From positions 1 to 26,755 of the forward strand of contig LRSR01014221.1 of the NCBI GenBank assembly GCA_001579985.1: a stretch of 26,755 bases of DNA. The letters are read 5' to 3'. Positions 1 to 10,619 of the stretch are shown in pieces. The translations under genes were made by a program, and so were the position numbers. The stretch's first letter is position 1; each line of letters starts with the position of its first letter. The DNA is from Hypsibius dujardini (Eukaryota; Tardigrada; Eutardigrada; Parachela; Hypsibiidae). Below the pieces are notes generated by a model, which saw only the letters and a list, made by a program, of their open reading frames with translations, ran no database searches and was not told the origin of the DNA.

Positions 1-650
1 GAAGCCAATCGAGGAAATCCGTCCTCCGTTTAATTGCATCATCCTCTGTTCGGTATCCGTCTCCGTCTGTCTGCCTGTGTTTGGGGCACGGTTAACTCCG
101 GAGAGGTGTCGAAATGACACCTTAATTAGACGGGAGGACTTGAACGATTTCTTCCCTAATCTCTCTCCACCCTCTGGGGAAGAGCTGGCGCTTGAGGTAC
201 ACCGGAGGGCGCCGGAAATCTTTATCTGCAAAAGAAGCATCTTCCTAGTCAAATCCACACGCCAACAAAAATCGATGGGCGGTGCGAGCGCGGTGGGAGA
301 GAGAGAGAGAGCGAGCATGAGAGCGGGTCCAAGGTGCAAGTCGGGAATCTGTCCCGTTGTGTGTGTGTGTGTGTGTGAATGAATGAATGTTCCGATATAT
401 ATACCCCCGCAGAGTTTTATAGACTGGCGCTTTAGGAGACTTCACGATGCATACCGCGCTGTAAACGGAAAGGCATTGTCTCACGCGGTGCGGTATTTGA
501 GGGCAATCGGTTGTTGAGTAATCGCCCTATTGAGTGTTGCAAATTTAAAAGGTCAGTTGCAATTATATTGTCGTTTTGTGCTCGGTGAACCGACGACCGA
601 CGACTGACGAACCACTGCGCGGAATTGTGCTAGCAATCCCTTGGAGAAGG
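1..650 (+). promoter_or_regulatory. 5' flank and probable 5' UTR of the Mlx gene
   Basis: No coding exon is convincing here. The stretch holds a GA-rich run (about 296-312), a (GT)n run (about 359-378), a short GAATGAATG repeat just after it, and a TATATATA-like string at about 393-401, some 250 bases before the Mlx start codon. The short open frames on both strands follow these simple repeats and look non-coding. Placing a promoter here is inference from position only; the transcription start is not visible. Confidence 0.35.
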
Positions 651-3067
651 ATGTATCCTGCCAGATACCTTCAGAATGCGGCGACCCCGAGTGGTAGTGG
701 TTACAGTATAAACGGAGTGCCGAATCATAACCAAGTTCACAACGCTCCAAGTTGGGCTGCTGTGGAGGATCAAAGTCCGTATATTACCCATTCGAAGCGG
801 TCAGCGCCGGCCTATTCGCATCCTGTTCAGGTAGGTTCTTTATGTGTTGCTGTTAAGTTTTACGGCAAGTGCTCTCCGTTCTCGTCCGTCATCTCTGCTT
901 CCTTCCTTCCGATCGGTTCAGCGTGCAATTGTTTGTTGAGTCGATTTAATAAAATGGTTGGTTCCATTAGTTGTTGTTTGATCTGTCATACCATTAGTTT
1001 GCCACTTGTTCTTTCCATTGGTTTCCTCTTTCGATTATTGGAGATGTTACTTGTCCTTATCGGTTATTCTACAGATACTTTCCGTCATTCATACGGTCGA
1101 TCCAACCGATCACTCTGACCCTTGTACCCTCTTAAATCGTGCACTCTTACCATCCATCGACCCGTCTCTCCCAAGCAACCCCGTCTATAATTGGGTTGCT
1201 TCCCCAGTCCGTCCGTCCGTCCGTCCGTCGGTCCATCCGTTCGTTTGTTTTGTATCTCCGTTTCCTGCCCTTCGATTAATTATTGTAGCATCTGTTTATC
1301 CTTGTCGCTCACTGCCTATCCGTCTCACCCGTCACGTCATCACTTTTCCCTTTATTCATTTGATTTGTCCGTACATCGGTATAATGCGCTATACTTTTAT
1401 TCACTCCGTCCGTCACTCCGTCCTACCAGCCGATCGTACAACTCGCCGTTTTCTAACCGGTTTACGAGATCAGACGTTCCTCCATCTATCGATCTGAGCA
1501 TTTTTTTTCACACCTTTCCGCTGAATTAGCCACTACTTCTACCGTCCGTCCGTTCGTCCGTCGGTTTTGTTTATGTGTTTACTTTTGATTTAACGAAGCC
1601 ATATGTCAATTGCAGAGCCATACTACGATGTCGGCGACGCCCAATAATTGGGACTCTTTCCCAGACGGAAGAGGTCACTCCCAATCCTTACTGTCAAACT
1701 CAGCGACCTTCCCCACGTCCTTTTCCAACCGTGAAGAGACTCCGATGTATTCACACCCACATGCCGGTGGTAGTCTCTACCCATCCTCATTCGCTCTCCC
1801 GTCGCAGTCGTCGTATTCCGCGACAGCGTCCAGCGCCAGCTCGCTGGCCACCTCGCCCATCAGCAACATCTCACCCGGCTCATCGCCTCCACACTTCTCC
1901 GAGGAGGACACCCGGCCAATGTCAGCGGCAGCCTGGCGGCGTCATCGCTCCGGTGGTGGCGGTTCGAATAACCGACGACGGGAGGCGCATACATTGGCGG
2001 AGCAAAAACGCCGTGATGAAATTAAGGTAAGAACTAAGGAGGAGGATAATTTTATAAACGAAAAAGGGTAACGCGAGAAGGCCTCTTCCGGGAATTTTAA
2101 TTTTGCTTATTGTGTAGAAGGGCTATCAAGCCCTGCAAGACGTCCTTCCGCTGACGCAGTCGAACGAGACGACCGGTTCGCAGAGAGTCAGTAAAGCCAC
2201 CGTTCTCCAATCTTGTATGAAGAGACCATTGATTTGCGTAAAATGTTTGTGGCGGGAAATGATTGATTTGTCCTTGTTTATGTGGTCTAATTTAGCGATA
2301 GATTACGTGGGCTATCTGACCGAGGCGAAACGCCGAGAGCAGGAGGAGCTGGAGTCCCTCAAAAACGACCTCATGGCGCTTCAAATTATGAAACAGTAAT
2401 TGTAGATCATATATTGCTCCTGCCTATCCTAACCTTTTCAGCACAGCTTTTATCCTTGTTTATGCGCAGGTCCTATGACAAGATCTCCATTCAATCGTCA
2501 GAGCAGCAAACCCCGGCTCCAACCGCTGCTCTTTCTGACACGCAAAAGTTCCAACTGGTAGGGAGGAAAATGGCGGAACTGGAAGAGTTACCGTTGACTG
2601 TTAACTAACCTCTTCCTACACTTTGGCAGTTTCAAAGCATATCTGATGAACTGTTCCGCAGTTTTGACGCCTGCGTTAACCCCTCCTCTTTCGCCGAATT
2701 GTCAGGTACCACCTATAAGCTATATACCGGTACACATAGCTTTTCGTGAGCTTGTGGAATGCCAATAAATACCATCCAATTTCTTAAATTACTTGCCTTC
2801 TGATGAGCCACGAAAACGATTATTGGCCCCAAAGACAATGTTAAGATAAAATCTGCAAAAGTTTGAGGTTTATTTGCACCTACTGGTAAGTTTTCCGAAT
2901 TTTCTTTTCATTGTAATTGAAAGCCCATTTACCTTATAGGAACGGCATTCGGTTGGTTGGAAGAATACTGCAAGCCGACGGAGCTTCACTTGACGGTGGC
3001 TGGAATACTCAAGAATATTCATCAGCAACAGCCAGCAGCGAATGCCCCATACCAAATGAATAAGTAA
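651..3067 (+). CDS. Mlx: Mlx-like bHLH leucine-zipper transcription factor
   Basis: Seven exons: 651-830, 1616-2026, 2118-2214, 2296-2395, 2470-2557, 2630-2705, 2940-3067. All introns are GT-AG, phases are consistent, and the product is 359 aa. Residues 1-179 are a Ser/Pro/His-rich, probably disordered N-terminus. The basic region RRREAHTLAEQKRRDEIK (180-197) carries the E-box-reading H185, E189 and R193. The HLH follows (GYQALQDVLP; SKATVLQSSIDYVGYL), then a zipper to about 262 and a C-terminal part (FQSISDELFRSF, FGWLEEYCKP) matching the Mlx dimerisation/cytoplasmic-retention domain. In animals Mlx pairs with Mondo/ChREBP or Mad/Mnt proteins to control glucose-responsive E-box genes; that role here is inferred. 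ATG 651 is the first ATG in the open frame. The second intron (81-nt, 2215-2295) is a multiple of three without an in-frame stop. Confidence 0.93.
1207..1242. repeat. (TCCG)n-type microsatellite in Mlx intron 1
   Basis: About seven slightly degraded GTCC/CCGT units lie inside the 785-nt first intron. A second short run is at 1542-1563, shortly before the acceptor. The whole intron is pyrimidine-rich with scattered CCGT and CTGT units, which creates long but meaningless open frames. Confidence 0.85.
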
Positions 3068-3272
3068 TTGATTCCACTCACAGAGTCAGAACTGACCACT
3101 GGGATTGCTAAAGAGATTGGCTAGAAGTTCTTCATCGACTGCAGTATTTGTGAGGTACATATACGTTTCGACCTGTACAGTTTGCATTCTGCTCAGGCTG
3201 GTATGAAAAAGTCTTTTAAAAGATTCATAGTCTCATATCTACATGTATCATACTCTACATCATTAACAGTGA

Positions 3273-3278
3273 AATAAA
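3273..3278 (+). terminator. Polyadenylation signal of Mlx (AATAAA)
   Basis: Canonical AATAAA about 206 nt after the Mlx stop codon at 3065-3067, on the same strand. The sequence 3279-3685 beyond it shows no recognisable gene. Confidence 0.6.
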
Positions 3279-3685
3279 TCTTTTGACGTTTCCAGTGGTA
3301 AACCTGGGTGCCGAAACATGAGAAGACAGTGATGTATCGTTGATAGCATTTACCCGGGAGGTGCAAGAAAGTAAGGTCCGGCAGACAGTACGCGTTGCCT
3401 CTGCCAAGGCTTGGCCGGACTCGTCAATTGATTGCCTCTACTGTCCACGGTGAACACCAGCTTGAGAGTGCCGGGAGTGATCTGACAAAAATCATCACTT
3501 ACTGTAGGGCAATGCGCTGGCTATTACACTTTACGATTGTAGACCTCGCCATTTTCGCATCAATTGACAATTCAGAAATTTATCCGCCGGAGAGTTTGTG
3601 ATTGTTTAATTTACTGATGCAGCATTGGACGATACACTGCTAATGAAATAATCACTCCATTTCCATCATTAATTTAATCTTTCAT

Positions 3686-3691
3686 TTTATT
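3686..3691 (-). terminator. Polyadenylation signal of the small secreted-protein gene
   Basis: AATAAA on the minus strand, about 18 nt beyond the proposed TAG stop at 3709-3711. Its position supports the short last exon. Confidence 0.5.
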
Positions 3692-3708
3692 TCATTCGAG
3701 CTTTAACC

Positions 3709-4345
3709 CTAAAAATGATATTTCATGCCGATTCTACATGACTGGAGCTATAGAGAAATAAAAAAGATGGCTTTAAGAAAGGATTCTTATTTCAAAGCTT
3801 TCAATATGGGAGGTATTGAATATGTTCTATATAGGACGAATAAAAACATGACATGAATGATTTGCAGCCAAAGCATGTTTGAGATTTTTTCGCGACTATA
3901 TTTTTAGGATTGGGTGATGTTTGTCTAAAGGACCGATTTCGAATCACAAAAAAATTGACAGTTGACTCAGCATTGACGGTTTTACCTGTTGCCTCATGAA
4001 AGAACCATTAGGATTGCAGACCGGTTGAAAAGCATCTGCCACATCTACCACATCAAATACGGAATAATAGTTAGTAAAGGTAAAAGGTGCTGCGTGTGAT
4101 CTTAGAGTAATCGTACCGCGGGCTCTTGCTCTAGCTTCCGTGCATGAGCATATCCCGGTATTCCTCCATCGTATGGCCGCTGGGTCGTTTGGTACGTTGG
4201 CCTTGATCGCCGTGAAACATGGCGGTTTGGGCTTGACACGATGGATTGAGTCTGACTTTGAATGAGCCCTCGCCCCTCGTAATGGCACTGGGACAAAGGC
4301 AAGTATAACTAATGCGCTGGATAAAAGTACTCCAAAACGGTGCAT
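3709..4345 (-). CDS. Small secreted protein, weakly Kazal-like
   Basis: Proposed exons, 5' to 3': 4345-4117, 4044-3986, 3747-3709, giving 108 aa. It starts with a strong signal peptide (hydrophobic LLSSALVILAFVPVPL, likely cut near ARA at about residue 27). The mature part has a CSC pair and then PVC-NPNGSF, which recalls the C-x-C...PVCG-DG core of Kazal inhibitors. The six-cysteine spacing is incomplete, so an inhibitor role is only a suggestion. The 72-nt intron 4116-4045 has donor GTACGA, a TACTAAC branch-like string and acceptor GGTAG; it is in frame and stop-free, so retention would give 132 aa. The last exon follows a pyrimidine-rich acceptor ending CTATAG and is followed at once by AATAAA. 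The start is the only ATG that keeps the signal peptide. Confidence 0.5.
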
Positions 4346-4955
4346 TAGAGTGGACTATTTCCTGCCTACTGCGTGGTCAAACTTTCCCCAAAAATGTTGA
4401 GGTAAAAATGTTTCAAAATGATGAAATGTATGTAGGTAAATTGAGTCCTTTATAATAACTTGGTGGCAGCTAGTGGTTTCTTTCTTTTCACACGATGAAA
4501 CAACTCGACACTCAATAATATTCTTTTTCTCACCTCATGGTTCCGTGGATGGAGGCAATTAAAACTTCCTTCGATATTGTGGCCCAGACATGAGAATCAT
4601 TAATAACACTCGATCTGATTGGGCCAGCATACACACAATACGGCAGTTCAACTACAGAATAGGGCTCAGGGCAATGTACAAAAACTCGTCCGCCAGAAGG
4701 CTCCAGGTTGCTTACCAAACCCGGACAGGTACCCTAATGTATACTCATGATTCTACCAGGTACAATAAATTTAATGCAATAATAATAAAACAGAATAAGA
4801 CAGACACAGCTGCGATGACATAGATCACGACCTCTAGGTGTATATTCACAAATGGACGGAAAAACGAAAAGGCAGCCAGACAGATAGACCGACCGGCAGG
4901 CAGGTAGGCAGGCAGGCAGGCAAGGAGACAAACAGACAGACAAACAAGGAGACAA

Positions 4956-4994
<39 letters not shown>

Positions 4995-5143
4995 TGCAAC
5001 TATGGGTCGTAAGTACATGTCTGTTTATAACCAGTGGTCAGGGTTTCATGAGATAATTTTTGTAAGTCAGGTCAGCTGAGACAGCCAGAGTTTGATTTGC
5101 ACTGGTACAGCTAGGACAAAAAAAACTTTCAAACCGAGAGTAT
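4346..5143. other. Intergenic region with a tetranucleotide satellite
   Basis: Between the secreted-protein start and the CUB gene stop. No exon was supported. The open frames around 4734-5056 on both strands are translations of the CAGA/CAGG repeat and are not counted as genes. Confidence 0.6.
4871..4994. repeat. (CAGA)n/(CAGG)n microsatellite
   Basis: Degenerate AGGC/CAGG units pass into AGAC/CAGA units, ending in a clean run of CAGA copies near 4967-4993. The same CTGT/CAGA repeat family recurs at 6883-6950 and 21824-21903. Confidence 0.92.
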
Positions 5144-7424
5144 TTAAATCCAAGAGCCAATCATGCCGGATGCGGGTGAGACCGGCTGCTCTACACCACC
5201 ACTAGACGGTGCGACAGACGAAGGGACGTTCCTTTGCGCTTCGTCATAACTCGGAGGCGGATCATGAAAGGTCAACAACTGCTGCCGGTCAAATGACCCC
5301 GATGAGTATAGAAATCCGTGATGGGTCAAAATATCCGAAGAGTCGTTGCCTCGTGGGGACTCAACTGGCATGATGGTGGCCGTAGACATTTCACTGGGAA
5401 TAAGAGACTCCTGATGATTCTGACGGGCTACTCGCCGACGGTTCAACCTCCATCGAAGAATGCATCCGAGCAGGAACGCAGACAGTCCAAGTCCTGTCAC
5501 GATGATCAGCATCAATTTATCATCCCCGACTGCAATCAAAAATGCCAAACCCTTTGATTTTGCAGCCTCAGATATGGACTATTGATGTGATACTTAAATT
5601 GCCAGAGAAAACGTAAATCTAAAGATAATTCCAGCATCTCAACGTTGTTAGTGCAACAAATAGTTTTAAAATAAAGTTAAGAACAATTCGAAAATGACGA
5701 ATGGCGGAAACCATTGTGATTATGCTTCTGTTGCCGTAGGAAAATTCCGCCAATTCTGTTACTCTTATTACTTATTATTGACTTACAGTAACCGTCTGAG
5801 GAGGAGTAGTATTCATGCGATCGCGGGGTCGTGGCAGCTTGTGTTTTAAACAGCAATTCCGTGAATGTGGATTCCGACATGGAATTGGCATATTCATTCG
5901 GACCCGATAGATCCCAGTCATCCCGCGTAGAGCAGAAATGTCCAACTTTTCCTGAAGGTCCCTGATCCTTTCCGAGAGCGGAATTCAGTCCGAGGTAATT
6001 GCTGTAGTAAGACGGACAGTTGACGCGATTCCCGGTCTCACAGTACGCATCGTCGCGAACATAACCCGACAGAGCAGCGCAAAAGCTATACTCGTTTGAT
6101 GGATTGTTGGTCTCTGAAAAGAAATGACAACGTCTCCTTTGTATGGCCATGTCTACTATCCATGCATGCATTCAGCGAATAGCAATAACATTATAAAAGA
6201 TTATTTGTATAATTCTTCCTACTCTTATAAAAAGTCTTCAAAATGATCTGTGTGTTTGTGGAATAGTTTAAGTTGTCTATCTTCTTGGTAATAATCTGAA
6301 TTCTTCAATTTCATTCCCAGATTAAATTGCAATCAATGCTGAAATGAAACACGCTGTATTCTTTATTCTTTTCTATTCCTCATCATTTAAAGGCGATAAG
6401 GAATAAATTGTACTAGTATTATGAATGCAAAAGACTGCTTCAATTCAAGATATTTTTCAAGTCGTTTACTGTCACTTTATATTAAATTAAACAGCAATCA
6501 AACATTTTAATGTCTTTATTCTTTGCAATATATTTGCAAGTGCCGATGTGAAAAAGTTAACAGGAATTGGGAGATCTTTCAGCTCACTTCGAATGATATT
6601 GTAATCCAGCTGCAGCGTGCGAGATGACTGGTAAAGTCCGTCCAAGCCGTTGCGCTGGAATTGGATGGATAGACCGATCTTCCTTGCAAAGGTCGAGCGG
6701 AGCTGATCCACAGAGGTGGGATTGGAAGAAGTGTAGACCGGGCCGCCTGGAAGCCTCTTGACCAATTTCATGTTCTCGACGACGTCTTCGTAAGCGTAAT
6801 TCAAGTAAGTAATTTCGTAAATGTCGATAGCATCGTCCACATACAGATTTAGATACCTAAAAGTAAGCAATTTACAAAAATGTTGTCTGTCTGTCCCGCC
6901 GTCCAAATGCCAGTTTGTCTGTCTGTGTGTCTGTGTGTCTGTTTGTCTGTTACAAGACAGAACACCGGGCACATTATTGGACCCTCTCCACAGGCATATA
7001 TATATCAAACAGGATGTTAATCTTTTTGCCGTCGGCCGCGGCTATATATCTTTTATCATAAACCAGAAAATAATTCATGTACAGCACGTGTAATTGATTT
7101 TACTCCTTACCGTGTGTTGAAATAAATGGCCAGCACGTCAGTAGATAGGGTGCCTTCGACTGTGACGTTAATCTTGCAGGAGTGTCTGGGGTAGGAGAGG
7201 AAGGAAAGTGTTCCAAATGGATCGGAATCTTCATCCTGGAAGCCTAGGTGCAGTACTCCGCCACAGAAGTCACCAAGATCGTCTGAAAAGAAGTCTCTTT
7301 TAGCGTGCCGACGAATGAGAGCAGGTGGGGAGCAAGCAGGTCTGGTCTTACAGGTCTTGTACGAGGCTGCTGTAGTTGGGCCAAGAAGTTGCAAGAGGAG
7401 TAATACGGCAGCAGTTGTCTGCAT
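5144..7424 (-). CDS. CUB-domain type I membrane protein with PPxY tail
   Basis: Exons: 7424-7352, 7282-7111, 6856-6588, 6113-5787, 5529-5144, giving 408 aa. Order: signal peptide (1 to about 20, LLLLQLLG core); CUB domain (about 31-171) starting CGG, with SYP...C, a DAIDIYEI strand and a closing LDYN strand; a Cys/Tyr-rich stretch to about 280 (CPSYYSNY, five Cys); one membrane helix (about 286-305, LIIVTGLGLSAFLLGCIL); a basic RWRLNRRR stop-transfer; and a tail with PPPSYDEA at 371-378. PPxY motifs bind WW domains, for example in NEDD4-type ligases, so the protein may be a surface receptor or adaptor under ubiquitin control (inference). The 69-nt first intron (7351-7283) is in frame and stop-free; retention adds 23 residues and gives 431 aa. 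The donor after the CUB end (A|GTGAGC) joins the two halves in phase 1. Splitting it into two genes is possible but less likely. Confidence 0.72.
6883..6950. repeat. (CTGT)n microsatellite in a CUB-gene intron
   Basis: Imperfect GTCT/TGTC units in the second intron, directly before the acceptor at 6857-6858 on the gene's own strand. Confidence 0.85.
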
Positions 7425-8108
7425 TGTCAGCGAGAATATTCTTCTCCTCTTGGCAGGTTTTTTTGACCCAGCGATTTATCACTTGACTATGTAATAAAAA
7501 CCATCAAAATAAGAAGGCAGTCCGCGGACGGGCATTCACACATTAGGTCAAACAACATAAGCAATCCATTTTGTCAACAAATTTCTACAGTACAGAGTAA
7601 CTGCGCTGTCGCCACCGAAGCATCGAGTTTGAGTTCGCGGAAAAAATGAAGTCATCCACTATCACATCATGCAATAATGCGACATTTACAAGTCAATTCT
7701 ATATACTACGGCATGCCGCAGTGAGAGGCAAGTACCAGTAGGAACTGATTGGTATCTACCAAACTTTGATCCTTCAGTTGGTGATGAAGAAGCTATACTT
7801 GGTCAGAGACATGGGGAACCCTCGCAGAGAGAAATAATTGGTCTGTCAGGGGGTGCGCTGAATGGTTCTCGTATAGTATTGCACAAATCGAGTTACTCAG
7901 GTCCAAGTCTGGAATTAACGTGATCGGATTGTTCTTGTAATAATAACGTTTCGCAGGGTACAACAGCTGAAAAACAAGATTTTTGTGCACCACTGTTTAA
8001 AGATGACTTTTAATTTGTAGGATCACATGAATCAAATCTAAATAAAGAAATGGAAATGGAATTAAAATCAAATGAAAGGGAGTATTCGTTGTTTTGTCGC
8101 ATTGTTAT
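7425..8108. other. Intergenic region with one unassigned candidate exon
   Basis: No firm gene. On the minus strand a good acceptor (TTGTTTTTCAG) opens a frame from about 7980 to 7793 encoding YPAKRYYYKNNPITLIPDLD and onward to a stop. It lies where the second exon of the neighbouring receptor relic would be, but it has no TM6/TM7 character and no partner donor could be assigned, so it is not called as a gene. Confidence 0.4.
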
Positions 8109-8495
8109 CTGGAAGAGTATAAGGAAGAGGAGGATCAGCGGGCCGGAGAAGATCTTCCAAATGAGGGAACTCTGCGGGTACAACTCGCGAATGGGTCTGT
8201 CGCAGTGAATGTCGTAGGCGTTGAAGAAGAGTATCATCCTTGAGAGGGGAAGACAGGCGATGACAATCAACGTCAATATTATGACCCACTGAGTTTTTTC
8301 TTGAGAGACTCGGTCGCGTTAGGTGACAGGGAGTTCCACTGACAGCCAGCGATCCACAGTGATCGCGACAAGAGTGAAGAGGGAAAACGTCTTCCAGTAC
8401 TCGTAAAATTTGCTTATTTGCTAGTTTGACAATGCCGTCTTGCTCCAATTAAAAATGTTTGATAGCACGGTTCACAGTAGACTTCCCAGTGGCAG
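8109..8495 (-). pseudogene. Decayed 7TM receptor fragment (TM3-TM5)
   Basis: Minus-strand sequence aligns with the receptors at 10620-12570 and 15572-17012. It contains IFNWSK (matching MFPW), YEYW, VAITVDRWLSVELPVT, a TM4-like segment and HCDRPIREL...WKIFSGPLILLFLILFQ. One stop lies inside the DRW helix end where the paralogue has Tyr (PITY to PVT-stop), and another lies just before YEYW. The donor after the conserved FQ is ATAACA instead of GT. TM1, TM2, TM6 and TM7 are not found nearby. It is a host gene relic, closest to the plus-strand copy because both share HCDRP in extracellular loop 2. Confidence 0.82.
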
Positions 8496-9315
8496 ATTCA
8501 CTTCTCAAGGTTTTTTTACAGATTTTACGGCAAGAATCGCCGTTCTGATGACCCATCAAAATGGATCCTCACTTCAAAACTAATCGGAGAAGGCATTTTA
8601 AGAGCGAATGAGGTTCAGCTGTTTGTTTACACTGTGTTTGTGTCACACCTGCACGCCACATTGCTGAGATGGATGTCGCAGTGTGAAGACATGACCGAAA
8701 AACGAGAAGGCGTCAACTGTTTCAACTTGTAGCCGATGTAGCAAGTACCGTTATTGTTGAATTAACGACATGCAAATTACACAAAATGGCCAGAACATTC
8801 TTTCACACATATCTCATAGGAATCACTTTCGACATTAAACCAAAAAATGTAAATCTAACAGATACATCGGCTTTGATTGAAGATTACAGTTAATTATCGC
8901 AACATGATCACTCATCACCAACAACACCGCAGGCAGCAAAAGCCTCCGAACTGCCCAGTTTGATAAGCTATCTCTAGGGAATAGTCAGCAAAGGTGTTTG
9001 AATACTGACACGCGCTTTTTCATATCCTACACACACACACACAGCAAAGAGGGGTACATGACGATTACCATTTCGTTCCATATAAACTAAAAGTACATCC
9101 CGACTCATTAATTACCATCGACGGAGACAGTACTCAAGTCATTCAGCAGTACATTCGCTGGTGCACAGCCATGCAACACGATGCCGGGTTGTGTGCTTCA
9201 TAGTTGGAGAGGCTGAATACCTAGTGTAAAAGTCAGCAACGTTGATTGATTCCCTACGTTGAAGCAATACTCTGTGGAGGATTAACTGTCTCATTAACCT
9301 ACTGTTGGGAGGGAG
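8496..9315. other. Intergenic region, no gene seen
   Basis: No supported exon. A short (AC)n run lies at 9028-9043. The missing TM1-TM2 of the receptor relic would be expected here on the minus strand, but nothing recognisable remains. Confidence 0.5.
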
Positions 9316-9545
9316 TTAGCTCAGATCGCCGGACACGGTGACAAATCCTGCATCATCCGACGCCACATCAAGGGTCCCGGTGACGAGCAGCGCACCTGGC
9401 GGGAAACCGGGCAGCTCTTTTACCATGGCGAGCAAGGTGGCAGAAACCGTTTCTGTTTGTTCTTCTTCCCGAGGAACGCGGGCATTGTCGCGACAAAGCC
9501 TAGAACAGCACTCAATAAAAAGGCAAAAGATAAAAGTTGATCCAT
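9316..9545 (-). CDS. Possible small secreted protein with a broken or spliced frame
   Basis: Two pieces lie in different frames. From ATG 9545 comes a clean signal peptide (MDQLLSFAFLLSAVLGFVAT). From about 9495 to the stop at 9316 another frame reads EEEQTETVSATLLAMVKELP, then a Gly/Val/Asp-rich end closing with VTVSGDLS. That second frame has strong purine-N-pyrimidine codon bias, which suggests real coding. A one-base shift near the GAAGAAGAA run would join them. Alternatively an upstream exon at 9730-9677 (ATGGCAATT..., donor GTGAGT) splices to an acceptor near 9515. No family is recognised. It could be a frame-broken pseudogene, an assembly error or a two-exon gene. Confidence 0.3.
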
Positions 9546-9730
9546 CGTTATAGTGAGCGTTTAGAGGGAGTTCTCTTTGGGTGCCCAAACGAATTAGATG
9601 GCAGTCGAGTTGGAAGCGAGGCAGGATGATGAGTGGATGGAAAAGGTTCGGATGACTCTCCCAGTAATATACTCACATAAGTTAGCAGTAGCACTTGTTT
9701 TAATTGTGTATTCCGACCTATAATTGCCAT

Positions 9731-10619
9731 GTATCGCGGGGCATTATTACATTGTTTGATGATAGCCTTCGCGTCTTTTGGTTCGCAATAAAAGTAAAAT
9801 TACAGACGCGATTGGCCGTTATGGGTATACATAGTGTAACTGAAAGGTCAACCTAGTTAGTAAATCGTAAAGTCATTGTGATACACTCCCTGTTTTGTTG
9901 TGGGGTGATTCACGATGGACTTGATGTTGCGATGAGTGTACAGCTTTGGCCAAGCTATCTTCCCCCCCCCCACTCTGTCAACTTATTCTAGGCTCCAACC
10001 AGCCCACGCTCCACTTCAAGGCGGGCACTTTGGGAATTATTTATCAATAAACTTTGATTGCAAAGACTTAAAGGTACCCTGAAGTTTTGCTGGAAATGAC
10101 GAAATATATCCTTACCATCTATTTTAGAGTGGTGGACAGGGTGTGAGCCACGGAAGGGAACGTATTAATTGCGGACGTTGGAGGACTTGTTTCGTTACAA
10201 TATCGCTGAAGTCGTTATATGCTGACACGGCGGTTGTACCAAAGCGGTGATGATTCGGTCATTCCTCCTCGCACTCTCGTGGATGACAGCACCATCTTGC
10301 TTATTATATAATTTGTTTGATGAAACGCGGGAGGAAAATAATTACTTTTAACGATGTCCCTTAATGTGCTGCACGCGTGTGCCTCAGTATTTTTTCATTG
10401 TGGTTGCGTCCGGAATAATCCCAAAGCGTTCATGGGAAATGTTGAAAGCAAATAACAAAACCATCATTAAGTTGCATAGGAGGTATCGAGATTTGGTCGT
10501 TTGGAATGATACAGACTGCGGATATCCGGCTTGAAATTACCGGCACCTCTAGAGCAGGCTCTCCCGCCTTTTCCATAATCTTTCCGCGAGGAATTGTCGA
10601 AAGAAAGGGAAAGCGTGCA
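9731..10619. other. Intergenic region downstream of the intact receptor
   Basis: No coding exon is supported. A poly-C run lies at about 9961-9971. The minus-strand receptor ends at 10620, so its 3' UTR must lie here, but no clear AATAAA was found close to the stop. Confidence 0.5.

Noticed and set aside
4734-5056. Open frames of 70-90 codons on both strands
   Set aside because: They are translations of a CAGA/CAGG microsatellite (repeated Cys-Leu-Ser-Val or Thr-Asp-Arg-Gln) with no other support.
9316-9545. Neuropeptide-like readings in the other two frames (a Cys-ring flanked by dibasic sites, and an RHGKR amidation-like motif)
   Set aside because: Both need weak splice choices and lie opposite a frame with much stronger codon periodicity.
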